DNA of 40,172 bases from DAOUJW01 sp034421015 (GCA_034421015.1 DAOUKT010000009.1:1-40172), one strand, 5' to 3'. Positions 16,194 through 23,972 are shown, counted from the stretch's first letter. The notes: generated from the sequence alone by a model not told the origin. Numbers and translations: made by a program.

Positions 16194-16693
16194 GCGGCCT
16201 GATTGCCTGCTACGGCTGCGGCGCGCGGGTCGGCGATGCGCCGGGCAAGCCGCACAAGTACCTCGGCACGGTTTGGGGTTGCTGGGAGGTGTACGGGCAG
16301 GTGCTCGCCAGGGAGTACTCCGCCGGAGAGCCCGACGTGACCCACAGGCTGACGGTCGACGCCTACTCCCTTCAGCATCCCGGCGCGCCGTCCAGGCAGA
16401 CAATCCAGTCGATGAACGTGCATCTTGTCAGCATGCACCTGATTCTGGAACGGGGAGCCACCGCGGGCCAGGCGCTGCACGGCGTCAGGGAGACGCTCAA
16501 GGCTGCGTCGCAGTTTGAGTGGCTTGAGCCGCCGGTCCCGAACGGCTCAATAACGGTCCTGGACGTGGCCCCGGCCCGGGACATGGAAGAGCACGGAAGG
16601 CTGGTGGACCTGTGGGCGAGGGACGTATGGCAGGCCTGGTCTCCCCACCACGACTACGTCCGGGAGTTCGCCAGGCGCAACTCTGGGCTATAG
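16190..16693 (+). CDS. DUF5946-like protein
   Basis: This 167-residue soluble protein begins at GTG 16190, overlapping the previous stop. An N-terminal CYGCGA motif (residues 7-12) is followed by HKYLGTVWGCWEVYGQVLAREYS and HRLTVDAYSLQHPGAPSRQ, a pattern I associate with DUF5946. Conserved Cys and His residues (C7, C10, then CW, HR, QHPG) suggest a metal site, but no function is established to my knowledge. Its position after uvrC and a small membrane protein does not clarify the role. Confidence 0.7.
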   Translation: MSGLIACYGCGARVGDAPGKPHKYLGTVWGCWEVYGQVLAREYSAGEPDVTHRLTVDAYSLQHPGAPSRQTIQSMNVHLVSMHLILERGATAGQALHGVRETLKAASQFEWLEPPVPNGSITVLDVAPARDMEEHGRLVDLWARDVWQAWSPHHDYVREFARRNSGL

Positions 16694-16720
16694 CGTGCGC
16701 CGTAGGGCTCTGGAGTCGCC

Positions 16721-17092
16721 CTAGTCCACGTCCGTCCCGGTTCCCGTGGCCCGCTGCATCTCCGCCTCCTCCAGCAGCCGCAGCAGCAGAATGCGCGCCT
16801 CCCGCTTTCGGAGGTCCAGGCTGGAGATGCCGACTGCTCGCCATAGAGCGCCGGTCGACACCCTGGCCCTGACCGACTCTCCCACCTCCGGCAACTGTAT
16901 ACCCAGGGCCTGGGCCACGAAGGCCGCTGTCCACGTGCCGACGTTGGAGGCGTGGCACTTGGTGACGGCCCTCCCGTTGTGCAGCACCGTCAGCCCGCTC
17001 TTGCCCCTCTGCACCGTCAGCACAATGTGGGCCGACGGCGCTTCCAGAAGCTGGTCTGCGTACTCCTGAGCCTTCTTCCGGCTGATGCCCAT
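16721..17092 (-). CDS. hypothetical protein
   Basis: This 123-residue protein is not one I recognise. The N-terminus (SRKKAQEYADQLLEAPSAHIVLTVQRGKSGLTVLHNGRAV) looks like a helix then beta strands. The middle has KCHASNVGTWTAAFVAQALG, and the C-terminus is a charged helix (DLRKREARILLLRLLEEAEM). It has no signal peptide or membrane segment. G+C and codon use match its neighbours. It lies 70 bp after the GNAT gene on the same strand and could be the last member of that transcription unit. Confidence 0.6.
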   Translation of the reverse strand: MGISRKKAQEYADQLLEAPSAHIVLTVQRGKSGLTVLHNGRAVTKCHASNVGTWTAAFVAQALGIQLPEVGESVRARVSTGALWRAVGISSLDLRKREARILLLRLLEEAEMQRATGTGTDVD

Positions 17093-17162
17093 AATCTCAA
17101 CCTCCCTGCCCGTTACTGGAACGCCGCGTTGAGCGGACGTTTTTTGTGGGTCGGCGACCGGC

Positions 17163-17714
17163 TCATAGCTGCAGCCGCATCACGTGGCGGCGCTTCCCTG
17201 CCCTGCCGACCTCCTCAAACCCCAGGCCGGAGAACGTTGTTGTGACTCCCATGAACCGGTAGCTTGGAGACTCGGGGTCCACCGGGTAAGCCTCCACGAC
17301 CGACGCACCCCTGGCGCGGGCCTGGTCCACGGCCGCCGACACCAGCTCCTTTGCCAGCCCACGGCCGCGCATCCGTCTGGGTATGAACATGCACACCAGC
17401 GACCAGACGGAGTCCGGAGGCTCGTCCGGGCTTTGGACGCCGCCAAGGTTGCGGTAGGTGGTCCGTGGTGCGATGGAACACCAGGCTGCAGGCTCGTCGC
17501 CTGCGTAGCCCAGTATGCCGACCGTCTCTCCCCCAAGCGCCAGGCGCTGCATGGCCGCCTTCTTCGCAGGTCTCCCGAGCCGTCTTTCGTCGGCGGGCAT
17601 GGGACGCCACACTGTGCACCAGCAATACTTCGGACCGCCCGGAGCCTCAAATAGGCGCTCCAGGTCGGGCCAGAGGTCCGGCGTTACCTCGCGGAAGACC
17701 AGCCGTGCGTCCAT
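17163..17714 (-). CDS. GNAT-family N-acetyltransferase
   Basis: This 183-residue protein has the acetyl-CoA-binding core of the GNAT fold: strand 4 (SLVCMFIPRRMRGRGLAKELVSAAVDQA) with the Q/RxxGxG/A motif as RMRGRGLA, preceded by an N-terminal half with GGPKYCWCTVW. It resembles small GNATs annotated only as acetyltransferases, and the acceptor is unknown. It is 19 bp after sat on the same strand and so probably part of the sulfate operon transcript, though this says little about its substrate. Confidence 0.8.
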   Translation of the reverse strand: MDARLVFREVTPDLWPDLERLFEAPGGPKYCWCTVWRPMPADERRLGRPAKKAAMQRLALGGETVGILGYAGDEPAAWCSIAPRTTYRNLGGVQSPDEPPDSVWSLVCMFIPRRMRGRGLAKELVSAAVDQARARGASVVEAYPVDPESPSYRFMGVTTTFSGLGFEEVGRAGKRRHVMRLQL

Positions 17715-17733
17715 ACAGGCTCCGCGGTCGGCC

Positions 17734-18900
17734 TCAACGGGCCGGGCCGGCCGTCCTTGACTCGATGAGAATCTTTGCCACCTCCGGCCTTGTGAACTGC
17801 TCCGGCGGAATCTGTCCCTGGCTCAGCATCTCCCTGAGTTGGGCGCCTGTCAAGCTGGCCCTTTCGTCCGGGCCGTGGGGGCAGGTCCTCTCGGTGGCCA
17901 TGCCGCGGCAGCGGCGGCAGAAGAAGGAGTTTTCGAAGAACATCGGCTTTATGTCCAACGCCACAGAATCGAAATCGCTGAAGATGCGCTGGGCGTCGTA
18001 GGCGCCGTAGTAGCTCCCTATCCCGGCATGGTCCCTGCCCACGATGAAGTGGGTGCAGCCGAAGTTCTTCCTGACCAGGGCGTGGAAGATTGCCTCCCGG
18101 GGACCGGCGTAGCGCATGTATGCAGGCAGCGCCGAGAGCAGCGCCCTGTTCCTGGGGTAGTACCCCTCCAGCAGCGCCTCGTAGCAGCGCATTCTGACCG
18201 ACGCTGGTACGTCTCCCTCTCGGTTCTCCAGCGCCAGGGGATGCAGGAGAAGGCCGTCGACAATCTCCAGGGCGCACTTGTGGATGTACTCTTGGGTCCG
18301 GTGCACGGGGTTGCTGGTGTGGAAGCCTACAATGCTGTTCCACCCCTGCTGTGCTATTAGCTCCCTGGCCTGGGACGGAGTGCTGATGTGAGGCTCTATC
18401 CCATCCTCGGGCTTTGGAAGGGGGTGGAGCATGGTTACCTTTCCTGCAAGCACCACGTCTCCGTCCCTGTACAGGTTCGCCACCCCTGGGTGCCTGTCCT
18501 CCGTGGTGCGGTACACCTTCTCCGCTTCCTCCTCGCGATCGCGCCTGTACTTCCCCTGGAGGTGCAGCGTCCCAACGGTTTCGCCCGCCGGGTCAATCAG
18601 AGCGACTTTTGACCCCTCTTTCAGCTCTGAGCCCAGCAGTGTATCGACGCCAAGGTTCACCGGAATCGTCCAGGGCAAGCCGCTGGCCAGGCGCATGTCG
18701 TTCAAGACGGAAACGTAGTCCTCGTGTCCCATGAAGCCCTGCAGGGGGCTGTAGGCACCCTGGGCTATCATGTGAGCGTCCGAAAGCTGTCTGTGGTTGA
18801 GTGGAACCCTGGGCAGGCTCGCGGCCTCCGCCTGCAGGGACTCGGCCTGCGGCCCCTCAACGTAGCCGTTTACGAGAGTCCCTCCGTGGGGAGGTATCAC
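17734..18900 (-). CDS. sat: sulfate adenylyltransferase (ATP sulfurylase)
   Basis: Sat activates sulfate with ATP to APS. From GTG 18900, which overlaps the cysH stop by 4 bases (GTGA), the protein is 388 residues, the normal size. LNHRQLSDAHMIAQGAYSPL, MRYAGPREAIFHALVRKNFG and FIVGRDHAGIGSYYG are typical, and FCRRCRGM...CPHG (Cys328, Cys331, Cys340, His342) is the bacterial zinc-binding segment. The sulfate/ATP motif, QTRNPxHRxHE in the family, reads HTSNPVHRTQE (194-204): Gln to His, Arg to Ser and His to Gln. The frame continues open upstream, antisense to nothing and overlapping cysH, but that part is not Sat-like. Position after cysH supports an assimilatory role. Confidence 0.92.
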   Translation of the reverse strand: MIPPHGGTLVNGYVEGPQAESLQAEAASLPRVPLNHRQLSDAHMIAQGAYSPLQGFMGHEDYVSVLNDMRLASGLPWTIPVNLGVDTLLGSELKEGSKVALIDPAGETVGTLHLQGKYRRDREEEAEKVYRTTEDRHPGVANLYRDGDVVLAGKVTMLHPLPKPEDGIEPHISTPSQARELIAQQGWNSIVGFHTSNPVHRTQEYIHKCALEIVDGLLLHPLALENREGDVPASVRMRCYEALLEGYYPRNRALLSALPAYMRYAGPREAIFHALVRKNFGCTHFIVGRDHAGIGSYYGAYDAQRIFSDFDSVALDIKPMFFENSFFCRRCRGMATERTCPHGPDERASLTGAQLREMLSQGQIPPEQFTRPEVAKILIESRTAGPAR

Positions 18901-19706
18901 GCGCTCTTCTCGGCCGCGGCCTTGATGGCGTCCAGGGAGTCTATCAGGTGCAGGCCGCACTCCTTGGAGTTGGGGTCGAGCTCCCACCACCAACGGCCGG
19001 CCCTGGGGTCCTCGTCCGGGCCGACTGCGCGGGTGCAGGGGTCGCACCCAATGCTGGGGAATCCGTTGTCGTGAAGCTCGTTGTAGGGCACGTTGTGCTC
19101 GCGGATGTAATCCCACACCTGCTCCCAGGTCCAGTCGGCCAGGGGGTTCAGCTTCACCCGGTTGCCGTGGGCCTCGTCCAGTTCAACCTTGCCTATGTCG
19201 ATGCGGGTAAGCGTCTGGTCCCGGCGCAGGCCGCTGATCCATGCGTCCATCCCGTTCAGAGCGCGCTCCAATGGCTCCACCTTGCGAATGCCGCAGCACA
19301 GCTTGCGGAGCTCCTCCGACTTGTAGAACAGGTTGAAGCCGTGCTCCGCCACCATGTCGGCCACCTGCTTCAGGTCCGGGTAGTACGGCTCGAAGACCAG
19401 GCTGCCGTATCGCATTTTGATCTGGTCCATCACCGTGTAGGTCTCGGTGGGAAGGCGCAGGGTCTCCAGGGTGAAGACCCGGGCCTCCGGGTTTATGCGG
19501 TACAGCATGTCGATGAGCGCCACGTCCTCAGCCCCGAAGCTGGACGACAGGCCCAGCCTTGGGTGAAACTCGCTCAGCGCCCACTCAAGGACTTCCTGGG
19601 GCGACTTGCTCTTCAGCTCCCGGTTGGCGGCCTCCACCTCTTCGGCAGTCAGGGTCTTCTCCGTTGGTTCCAGCACTTCATCCCTCCAAGGCTCTTGGCT
19701 TTCCAA
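18897..19706 (-). CDS. cysH: assimilatory APS/PAPS reductase
   Basis: CysH reduces activated sulfate to sulfite. The 269-residue protein has SSSFGAEDVALID (P-loop-like, 54-66), the paired and CxxC cysteines Cys137-Cys138 and Cys221/Cys224 that ligate a [4Fe-4S] cluster, and the C-terminal catalytic Cys250 in KECGLH. The cluster cysteines mark the APS-reducing type, as does RAGRWWWELD. Direct coupling to sat without an APS kinase gene nearby agrees with APS as substrate. It begins 3 bases after the transporter gene, and its stop overlaps the sat start. No sulfite reductase lies in the window. Confidence 0.94.
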   Translation of the reverse strand: MESQEPWRDEVLEPTEKTLTAEEVEAANRELKSKSPQEVLEWALSEFHPRLGLSSSFGAEDVALIDMLYRINPEARVFTLETLRLPTETYTVMDQIKMRYGSLVFEPYYPDLKQVADMVAEHGFNLFYKSEELRKLCCGIRKVEPLERALNGMDAWISGLRRDQTLTRIDIGKVELDEAHGNRVKLNPLADWTWEQVWDYIREHNVPYNELHDNGFPSIGCDPCTRAVGPDEDPRAGRWWWELDPNSKECGLHLIDSLDAIKAAAEKSA

Positions 19707-19708
19707 TA

Positions 19709-20491
19709 CTATAGCAGATTAAGCCCTACGCCCATGAGCACCACGGCCACAACGCCCCGCAGGGCCCTCTCCGGCACGTTTACCGTCAAACGGCTGCCCA
19801 CCAGCACGCCCGGTATGGAGCCTGCCATGATGTTCGCCGCCAGTACCAGGTCCACGTTCCCGACAGCCATGTGCAGCAAGCCCGCGCCCGCGGTGATGAT
19901 GGCTGAATGCGCCACGTCCGTTCCCACTATGGTGCGCATGGCCATTGGGAACAGAATCGTGAGCATGACGATGAACAGGGTGCCGCTCCCTACGGACGTT
20001 AGCCCCACAAGCAGGCCCACCAGGGCCCCAAGCGCCGATATGGCAATGGCCCTGCGGCCCTTCAGCGGCTGTCCGTCCCAGGATATCTGCCGGTGGGCAA
20101 ATCTACGCACCAGGAACAGCCGGAACAGCAGCGCCAGCCCCACGATGGTCAACACGCCACCCAGCAACCGGGTCAGCAGGATGTCAGTGGACACGTGGAA
20201 GTGGTCCCTGAGCACAACCAGCACCACCACTCCGGCCAGGGCGCCCGGGAGGCTGCCCAGCGCCAGCCACAGCACCAGCTTATAGTCAACCGACCCCTGC
20301 TTGTGGTGCTGCCACGCCCCGAGGGACTTGGTGAACATCATCTGGAAGAGGTCCGTTCCAACCGCGACTGACGGGCGCACTCCAACCAGGATGAGGAACG
20401 GCGTCATCAGCGCGCCGCCGCCCATTCCGGTGAGTCCAACGAGAATCCCTATAAAGAGTCCGGCGAATACTATTAGGGGCTGTATTTCCAT
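19709..20491 (-). CDS. TauE/SafE-family anion permease
   Basis: This 260-residue membrane protein has about eight hydrophobic segments in two similar halves, with GLTGMGGGALMTPFLILVGVRPSVAVGTDL in the first and GLTSVGSGTLFIVMLTILFPMAMRTIVGTDVAHS in the second, the TauE/SafE (UPF0721) duplication. Family members move sulfoacetate, sulfite, sulfate or other anions. As the first gene of the cysH-sat operon (3-bp gap to cysH), sulfate import or sulfite export is the likeliest role. The ATG at 20491 has no clear Shine-Dalgarno sequence. Confidence 0.88.
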   Translation of the reverse strand: MEIQPLIVFAGLFIGILVGLTGMGGGALMTPFLILVGVRPSVAVGTDLFQMMFTKSLGAWQHHKQGSVDYKLVLWLALGSLPGALAGVVVLVVLRDHFHVSTDILLTRLLGGVLTIVGLALLFRLFLVRRFAHRQISWDGQPLKGRRAIAISALGALVGLLVGLTSVGSGTLFIVMLTILFPMAMRTIVGTDVAHSAIITAGAGLLHMAVGNVDLVLAANIMAGSIPGVLVGSRLTVNVPERALRGVVAVVLMGVGLNLL

Positions 20492-20539
20492 ATGTCTTTG
20501 AGTCTTGTTTGCCGGTTGCTGAGATCGGGCAAAATTAAA

Positions 20540-20571
20540 GCGCCCCTTTCAACTAATGCTGAAAGGGGCGC
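20540..20571 (-). terminator. rho-independent terminator after the HAD gene
   Basis: A perfect 12-bp stem (20540-20551 with 20560-20571, GCGCCCCTTTCA/TGAAAGGGGCGC) has an 8-nt loop. On the minus strand it is followed at once by TTTAATTTT. It ends the transcript carrying the HAD-like gene and insulates the downstream sulfate operon. Confidence 0.85.
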
Positions 20572-20587
20572 GCGTATGGCGTAGGTC

Positions 20588-20646
20588 GACTTTCTTCGGC
20601 CCCCTATGGCCCTCCCGTACAACAGCAGCTGGTTGGGAAGAAAGTC
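20588..20646. ncRNA. candidate branched RNA element, 3' of the HAD gene
   Basis: GACTTTCTTC (20588-20597) is the perfect reverse complement of GAAGAAAGTC (20637-20646). Between them are two smaller arms, GGCC-6 nt-GGCC (20598-20611) and CAACAG/CTgGTTG (20620-20635), so the segment can fold as a three-way junction. It lies between the HAD stop and the terminator, so on the minus strand it would be a structured 3' untranslated region or small RNA. It matches no RNA family I know. Confidence 0.35.
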
Positions 20647-20700
20647 ACAGACATTTCGATTGAAAAGCCCTTACGGCTCAGAGTCCTTCTGACGCCTGGA

Positions 20701-21054
20701 TTACTCAGGCTTGCCGTTCCAGGGCTCGCTGGCCGGAACGTCGTCCATCCACATGAACTCAAAGCCGGCTTCCAAGGCGAACTGGCGGTCCAGCTCCCTG
20801 TCACCCATGTGCAGGTAGTAGTCGGCCTCAAACCTCTCTCTGATGTCCGTCAGCAGGTGCTTCTGGGCCACGAAGTCCACCTCGATTTCGGCCCTCGCCC
20901 ACATATTCTTCTGGGCGTTTAGCGCGCGGTCGGAGGCGCTTCCGATGATGCACCCAAGCTCCTGGGCCTTCCTCACCATCTCCAGGGTAACCGGGCCGGG
21001 CGGGTCGCCAGTCTCCAGCGTGCCGTCAATGTCAAAACTTAGCAAGATCTTCAA
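20701..21054 (-). CDS. HAD-like phosphatase
   Basis: This small protein (117 residues) starts at TTG 21054, with AAAGGAGAGG 7 bases upstream; a longer frame from ATG 21174 is open but lacks both a binding site and protein-like content. Motif I is LLSFDIDGTLE (Asp8, Asp10). GSASDRALNAQ fits motif II (Ser), and HMGDRELDRQFALEAGFEFMWMDD resembles motifs III/IV with the acidic pair. There is no room for a large cap domain, so it is a minimal HAD. The substrate is unknown. Its promoter lies about 170 bases upstream, leaving a long leader with a GCGGC-ttc-GCCGC hairpin (21083-21095) near the ribosome binding site. Confidence 0.75.
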   Translation of the reverse strand: MKILLSFDIDGTLETGDPPGPVTLEMVRKAQELGCIIGSASDRALNAQKNMWARAEIEVDFVAQKHLLTDIRERFEADYYLHMGDRELDRQFALEAGFEFMWMDDVPASEPWNGKPE

Positions 21055-21227
21055 GTACGGACCTCTCCTTTCGCCTTTGTGTGCGGCTTCGCCGCTCATT
21101 GCGGCAGAGCTCGGCGCGTTTAGACGGCTCGTCGACCCATTCCCTGTGATTGCCCTGTGTCTGAGGGTATCCATGGCATCACCGCTCCGCTCCGGGCGAT
21201 TGTGCCATTCTTAACAAGCCGTTGGCT

Positions 21228-21256
21228 ATCTTAAGACAGGGGTGTTCTTTTGTCAA
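21228..21256 (-). promoter_or_regulatory. promoter of the HAD gene
   Basis: On the minus strand TTGACA (21251-21256), a 17-base spacer and TAAGAT (21228-21233) form a near-consensus promoter. The transcript would carry a leader of about 165 nt before TTG 21054, unusually long for this window. Confidence 0.7.
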
Positions 21257-21290
21257 GCGCAGCGCGGGTGAGCCCGGCGATTCCGTATTC

Positions 21291-22319
21291 CTAGAAGTTC
21301 AGCACCGCCTTCAGACCGTCCATCTGGCCGCGGGCCTCGAAAGCCAGGGGCGCGTCATCTATGGAGAACCTGTGGGTGGTGAGGTTGCTCGCGTTGGGAA
21401 TGTGGTTCAGGAGGTCCAGGGCCTTCTGATAGTGCTCAGGGTTGGCGTTCTGGGTGCCGGTGATCCACAGCTCGTCGTAGTGGACGCGGTTGGGGTCGAC
21501 GGGCAGGACGCTTCCCGGAGGGCAGCCGCCGAATATATTCACAATGCCCTGCTTTCGCACGGTGTCCACGCTGGACTGGATCGCATCGATGTTACCGACG
21601 CTGGCTATGGACGCGTCCGTGCCAAGGCCGTCGGTCAGCTTCAGCGCCACTTCCTTCACGTTCTGCCGCTCAGGGTTCACCACGGCCGTAGCGCCAAGCT
21701 CGTCGGCGACCGCCAGCCGCTCCTCCACCGGGTCAGCGACGATTATCGTGCCGCATCCCATCGCCCTGGCTATGAGAAGGTGCGTGAGGCCCATAGGCCC
21801 GGCACCCACGATGGTCAGGGACGTCCCGGGTCCCACGCCGCAGACCAGCGTGGAGTAGAGGGCGCAGGCGAAGGGCTCCACCTGGCAGGCTATCTCCCAG
21901 GGGAGGCCCTGGGGCAGCTTGAGAAGGTGGCCCAGGGACACCAACTCCTCGGGGACCAGAACGTACTCGGCCATCCCGCCGTCGCCGTCGTAGCCAAGGG
22001 TGCGGCGGTTCAGGCACCGGTTGCGCTTCCCGCGGATGCAGAAGTGGCACGACCCGCAGGCCATGATGGGGCATATTGCAACCCCCTGGCCGACCTCCAC
22101 CTCCGTCACTCCATCTCCAACCTCGACAATCTCCCCGGCCATCTCGTGGCCCAGGATTACGCCGCTCTGGGCGTACTTTTCGCCCTTGTAGACCCGGATG
22201 TCGGAGAAGCACAGGGACGCGGCCCTGGTCTTGAACAGCACCTCTCCCGGACCCGGTTGCCGCACCTCCCTGTCCTCTATCTTAAGATCTCCGGGGCCGT
22301 GGAAAACACATCCCTTCAT
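21291..22319 (-). CDS. zinc-dependent medium-chain alcohol dehydrogenase
   Basis: This 342-residue MDR-family oxidoreductase has the catalytic-zinc ligands Cys37, His58-Glu59 (GHEMAG) and Glu148, structural-zinc cysteines Cys88, Cys91, Cys94 and Cys102 (CGSCHFC...RC), and the nucleotide-binding Rossmann motif VGAGPMG (171-177). ADPVEERLAVADELGA follows the beta-2 Asp, which favours NAD over NADP. It belongs with sorbitol/threonine-dehydrogenase-like enzymes, and the substrate cannot be named. It lies 60 bp downstream of the second PaREP1/HEPN-like gene on the same strand, so it may share that promoter. Confidence 0.87.
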   Translation of the reverse strand: MKGCVFHGPGDLKIEDREVRQPGPGEVLFKTRAASLCFSDIRVYKGEKYAQSGVILGHEMAGEIVEVGDGVTEVEVGQGVAICPIMACGSCHFCIRGKRNRCLNRRTLGYDGDGGMAEYVLVPEELVSLGHLLKLPQGLPWEIACQVEPFACALYSTLVCGVGPGTSLTIVGAGPMGLTHLLIARAMGCGTIIVADPVEERLAVADELGATAVVNPERQNVKEVALKLTDGLGTDASIASVGNIDAIQSSVDTVRKQGIVNIFGGCPPGSVLPVDPNRVHYDELWITGTQNANPEHYQKALDLLNHIPNASNLTTHRFSIDDAPLAFEARGQMDGLKAVLNF

Positions 22320-22379
22320 AATCTGTTTACCTCGTTTCTTGAACTGGTTCCCATTCAGACTTCTTTTCGGGGAGGCGGT

Positions 22380-22745
22380 TCAGCCTCTGTCCAGAAGGGA
22401 CTCCACCTTCCCGACGAACGTCTCTACTTGCCTGACGTAGAGAGCCACCGTTGCCTGGGGAAGCCAACCTTCGTAGAAGTTGGCATGCAGAGCGTTGGCA
22501 TTTCCGAAGAGTGTCTGGAACTCGTCGTCTCCCGTCTCCTGGGAGATCTGGGCTACTGGCCAGTGCAGCCCGTCGTGGTACCAGTGATTCCAACGACGGC
22601 GGGACGCAATTGCCTTGACTATCTCGGCGGCGGCGCCCCATCCCTTTTCAGAGGCCTGTCTGAGGTCCCCCTTGGAAAGCTCTTCGTGCGCCTGCCTCAG
22701 AAAGATGCGGCTCTGTTCCCTGTAGGTGGCTCTCTCGAGGGTCAT
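22380..22745 (-). CDS. PaREP1/HEPN-like small protein (paralogue 2)
   Basis: This 121-residue helical protein has GDLRQASEKGWGAAAEIVKAIA (about residues 26-47), the core pattern of PaREP1/HEPN-type proteins, and NALHANFYEGW near residue 88. It is closest to the product of 28764-29117 (shared ASEKxWGAA, an aligned His after it, and HANFYxG) and more distant from 13459-13848. It probably forms a four-helix bundle. No nuclease or antitoxin partner is adjacent. The ATG has GGGAGATAG upstream and a strong promoter 20 bases before it. Its biochemical role is unknown; RNA binding or cleavage is only a guess from the superfamily. Confidence 0.75.
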   Translation of the reverse strand: MTLERATYREQSRIFLRQAHEELSKGDLRQASEKGWGAAAEIVKAIASRRRWNHWYHDGLHWPVAQISQETGDDEFQTLFGNANALHANFYEGWLPQATVALYVRQVETFVGKVESLLDRG

Positions 22746-22765
22746 TTGCTATCTCCCTAGCTTGG

Positions 22766-22794
22766 CTTTTATCACACCCCTACCCAGTTGTCAA
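22766..22794 (-). promoter_or_regulatory. promoter of PaREP1/HEPN-like gene 2
   Basis: On the minus strand TTGACA (22789-22794), 17 bases and TAAAAG (22766-22771) lie about 20 bases before the ATG, so the leader is very short. Confidence 0.65.
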
Positions 22795-22850
22795 TTACGA
22801 AGGGGCTCAGGCGACCAGTAACTCCGGAGAAAACTGCGGGAGCCTGGCGA

Positions 22851-23294
22851 TCAGCTCGATGGTGAGGCCACGCTTCTCAACGGCAGCGTCACCTCCACCG
22901 TCGCCTGAAGGGGCCGCTCTCCCCTCTGGTTGACGATGAAGGCGTCCAGCGTCACCACTCCCCGCTCGCCTTTGGTCTGGGTGTCAGTTATCACGGCCTG
23001 GCACTCCAGGCGGTCGTCCGGCTCCACTCTCCGGCGGAAGAACACGTTGTACTTGGAGAGGAACCCCTTCTCACCCATCCAGTCGGTGATCAGTTGTGCC
23101 AGGTAGCCCATGCTCTGCCAGCTGGATACCAGCATCCGGTCCGCGCCCTCCTGCCGCGCGCCGTCGCTGCTGACGAAGCGCCCGGACAGCCCGGACAGCT
23201 CGGCGAAGGCCCGGGTCTCCTCGGTGCCCGGCTGCTTCACAAGGGGGCCGATCTGGTCTCCCGGCTCTACGTCCTCGAAGTAGACCTGATTCAT
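22851..23294 (-). CDS. MaoC-like hot-dog dehydratase subunit
   Basis: This 147-residue hot-dog-fold protein begins NQVYFEDVEPGDQIGPL, typical of MaoC-like hydratases, and continues with a helix region (TRAFAELSG) and two beta-rich stretches (FFRRRVEPDDRLECQAVI, GVVTLDAFIVNQRGE). The usual catalytic Asp-His pair is not obvious: LSGRFVSSDG stands where the active-site loop is expected. It overlaps the stop of the upstream gene by 4 bases (ATGA). The two products probably form a heterodimeric enoyl-CoA/3-hydroxyacyl dehydratase of the MaoC/HadAB kind, this one likely the less conserved subunit. Confidence 0.75.
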   Translation of the reverse strand: MNQVYFEDVEPGDQIGPLVKQPGTEETRAFAELSGLSGRFVSSDGARQEGADRMLVSSWQSMGYLAQLITDWMGEKGFLSKYNVFFRRRVEPDDRLECQAVITDTQTKGERGVVTLDAFIVNQRGERPLQATVEVTLPLRSVASPSS

Positions 23295-23767
23295 ACCATC
23301 GTTTCACTACGCACGTTGGAGCTTTCCACCACCATCACCGTGCGCCCGTGCTGGTTGGTGTATGTGGTGCGGGTTACAACGAATACCAGCCTGCCGGTGC
23401 GCCCCGTCTTGGTGTACACCTGTGATATCTGCGCCCTGGCCGATATGGTGTCTCCGGCGCGGATCGGCTCTAGGTACTCGATGTCCTGCCCGGCCATGTA
23501 GCCCAGCCTGTTCTCGTGCACCCTCAGCCCGGGGTTGGGGCCGGGCCTGAATTTCATGTACGTGTAGAATCCCGCGGGCGCAATCACAGTCCCGTACGGG
23601 CCGTTCCTCGCCGCCTCTTCATCGACGAAGAGGGGGTTGGTCTCGCCCAAGGCCCGGGCGTAGGCAATTATCGCCTCTTTGGTAACGTGGAACTCGCCGA
23701 TGTCCACGTCCACGCCCAGGACGCTTCTATCGAACTCCAGCCCGTCGCCTGCATCCGATTCTGCCAT
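23291..23767 (-). CDS. MaoC N-terminal-domain (FAS1-like) dehydratase subunit
   Basis: The 158-residue protein carries the MaoC_dehydrat_N pattern: FHVTKEAIIAYARALGETNPLFVDEEAARNGPYGTVIAPAGFYTYM, followed by a beta-rich YLEPIRAGDTISARAQI. The GETNPLF...APAGF block matches HadA/HadC-type and FAS1-like dehydratase domains. Its stop overlaps the start of the second hot-dog gene, which strongly suggests a two-subunit enzyme acting on acyl-CoA or acyl-ACP intermediates. No other lipid or CoA genes are directly adjacent. The exact substrate is unknown. Confidence 0.82.
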   Translation of the reverse strand: MAESDAGDGLEFDRSVLGVDVDIGEFHVTKEAIIAYARALGETNPLFVDEEAARNGPYGTVIAPAGFYTYMKFRPGPNPGLRVHENRLGYMAGQDIEYLEPIRAGDTISARAQISQVYTKTGRTGRLVFVVTRTTYTNQHGRTVMVVESSNVRSETMV

Positions 23768-23892
23768 CTCGCCTCTACCTGCGCTGGTGGCGCCTGGAAT
23801 GCCACGGAGATTCGCCGAAAGTATATTCCAGAGCGGGGCTGCAGGCCAGCCCTCTTCGCCTGCCGTTCGGGAGTCCCGTCGTTGAGGCGGCC

Positions 23893-23925
23893 TTGACTCG
23901 GATGGGAAATAGCATTACATATAAT
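23893..23925 (+). promoter_or_regulatory. candidate promoter of the PHP gene
   Basis: TTGACT (23893-23898) is followed 17 bases later by TACATA (23916-23921), which overlaps a perfect TATAAT at 23920-23925. The better -10 has a 21-base spacing, so which hexamer is used is unclear. Confidence 0.45.
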
Positions 23926-23972
23926 AGGGTGACTATTCCGCCCATACTGCGAACGCCTCCAGGAGTTGCCTA

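Noticed and set aside
18901..19116. Extension of sat into cysH
   Set aside because: It is cysH read in another frame; the GTGA overlap gives the right Sat length.
20588..20646. A tRNA gene in the branched structure
   Set aside because: Too short, with no T-loop TTC and no anticodon arm of seven bases.
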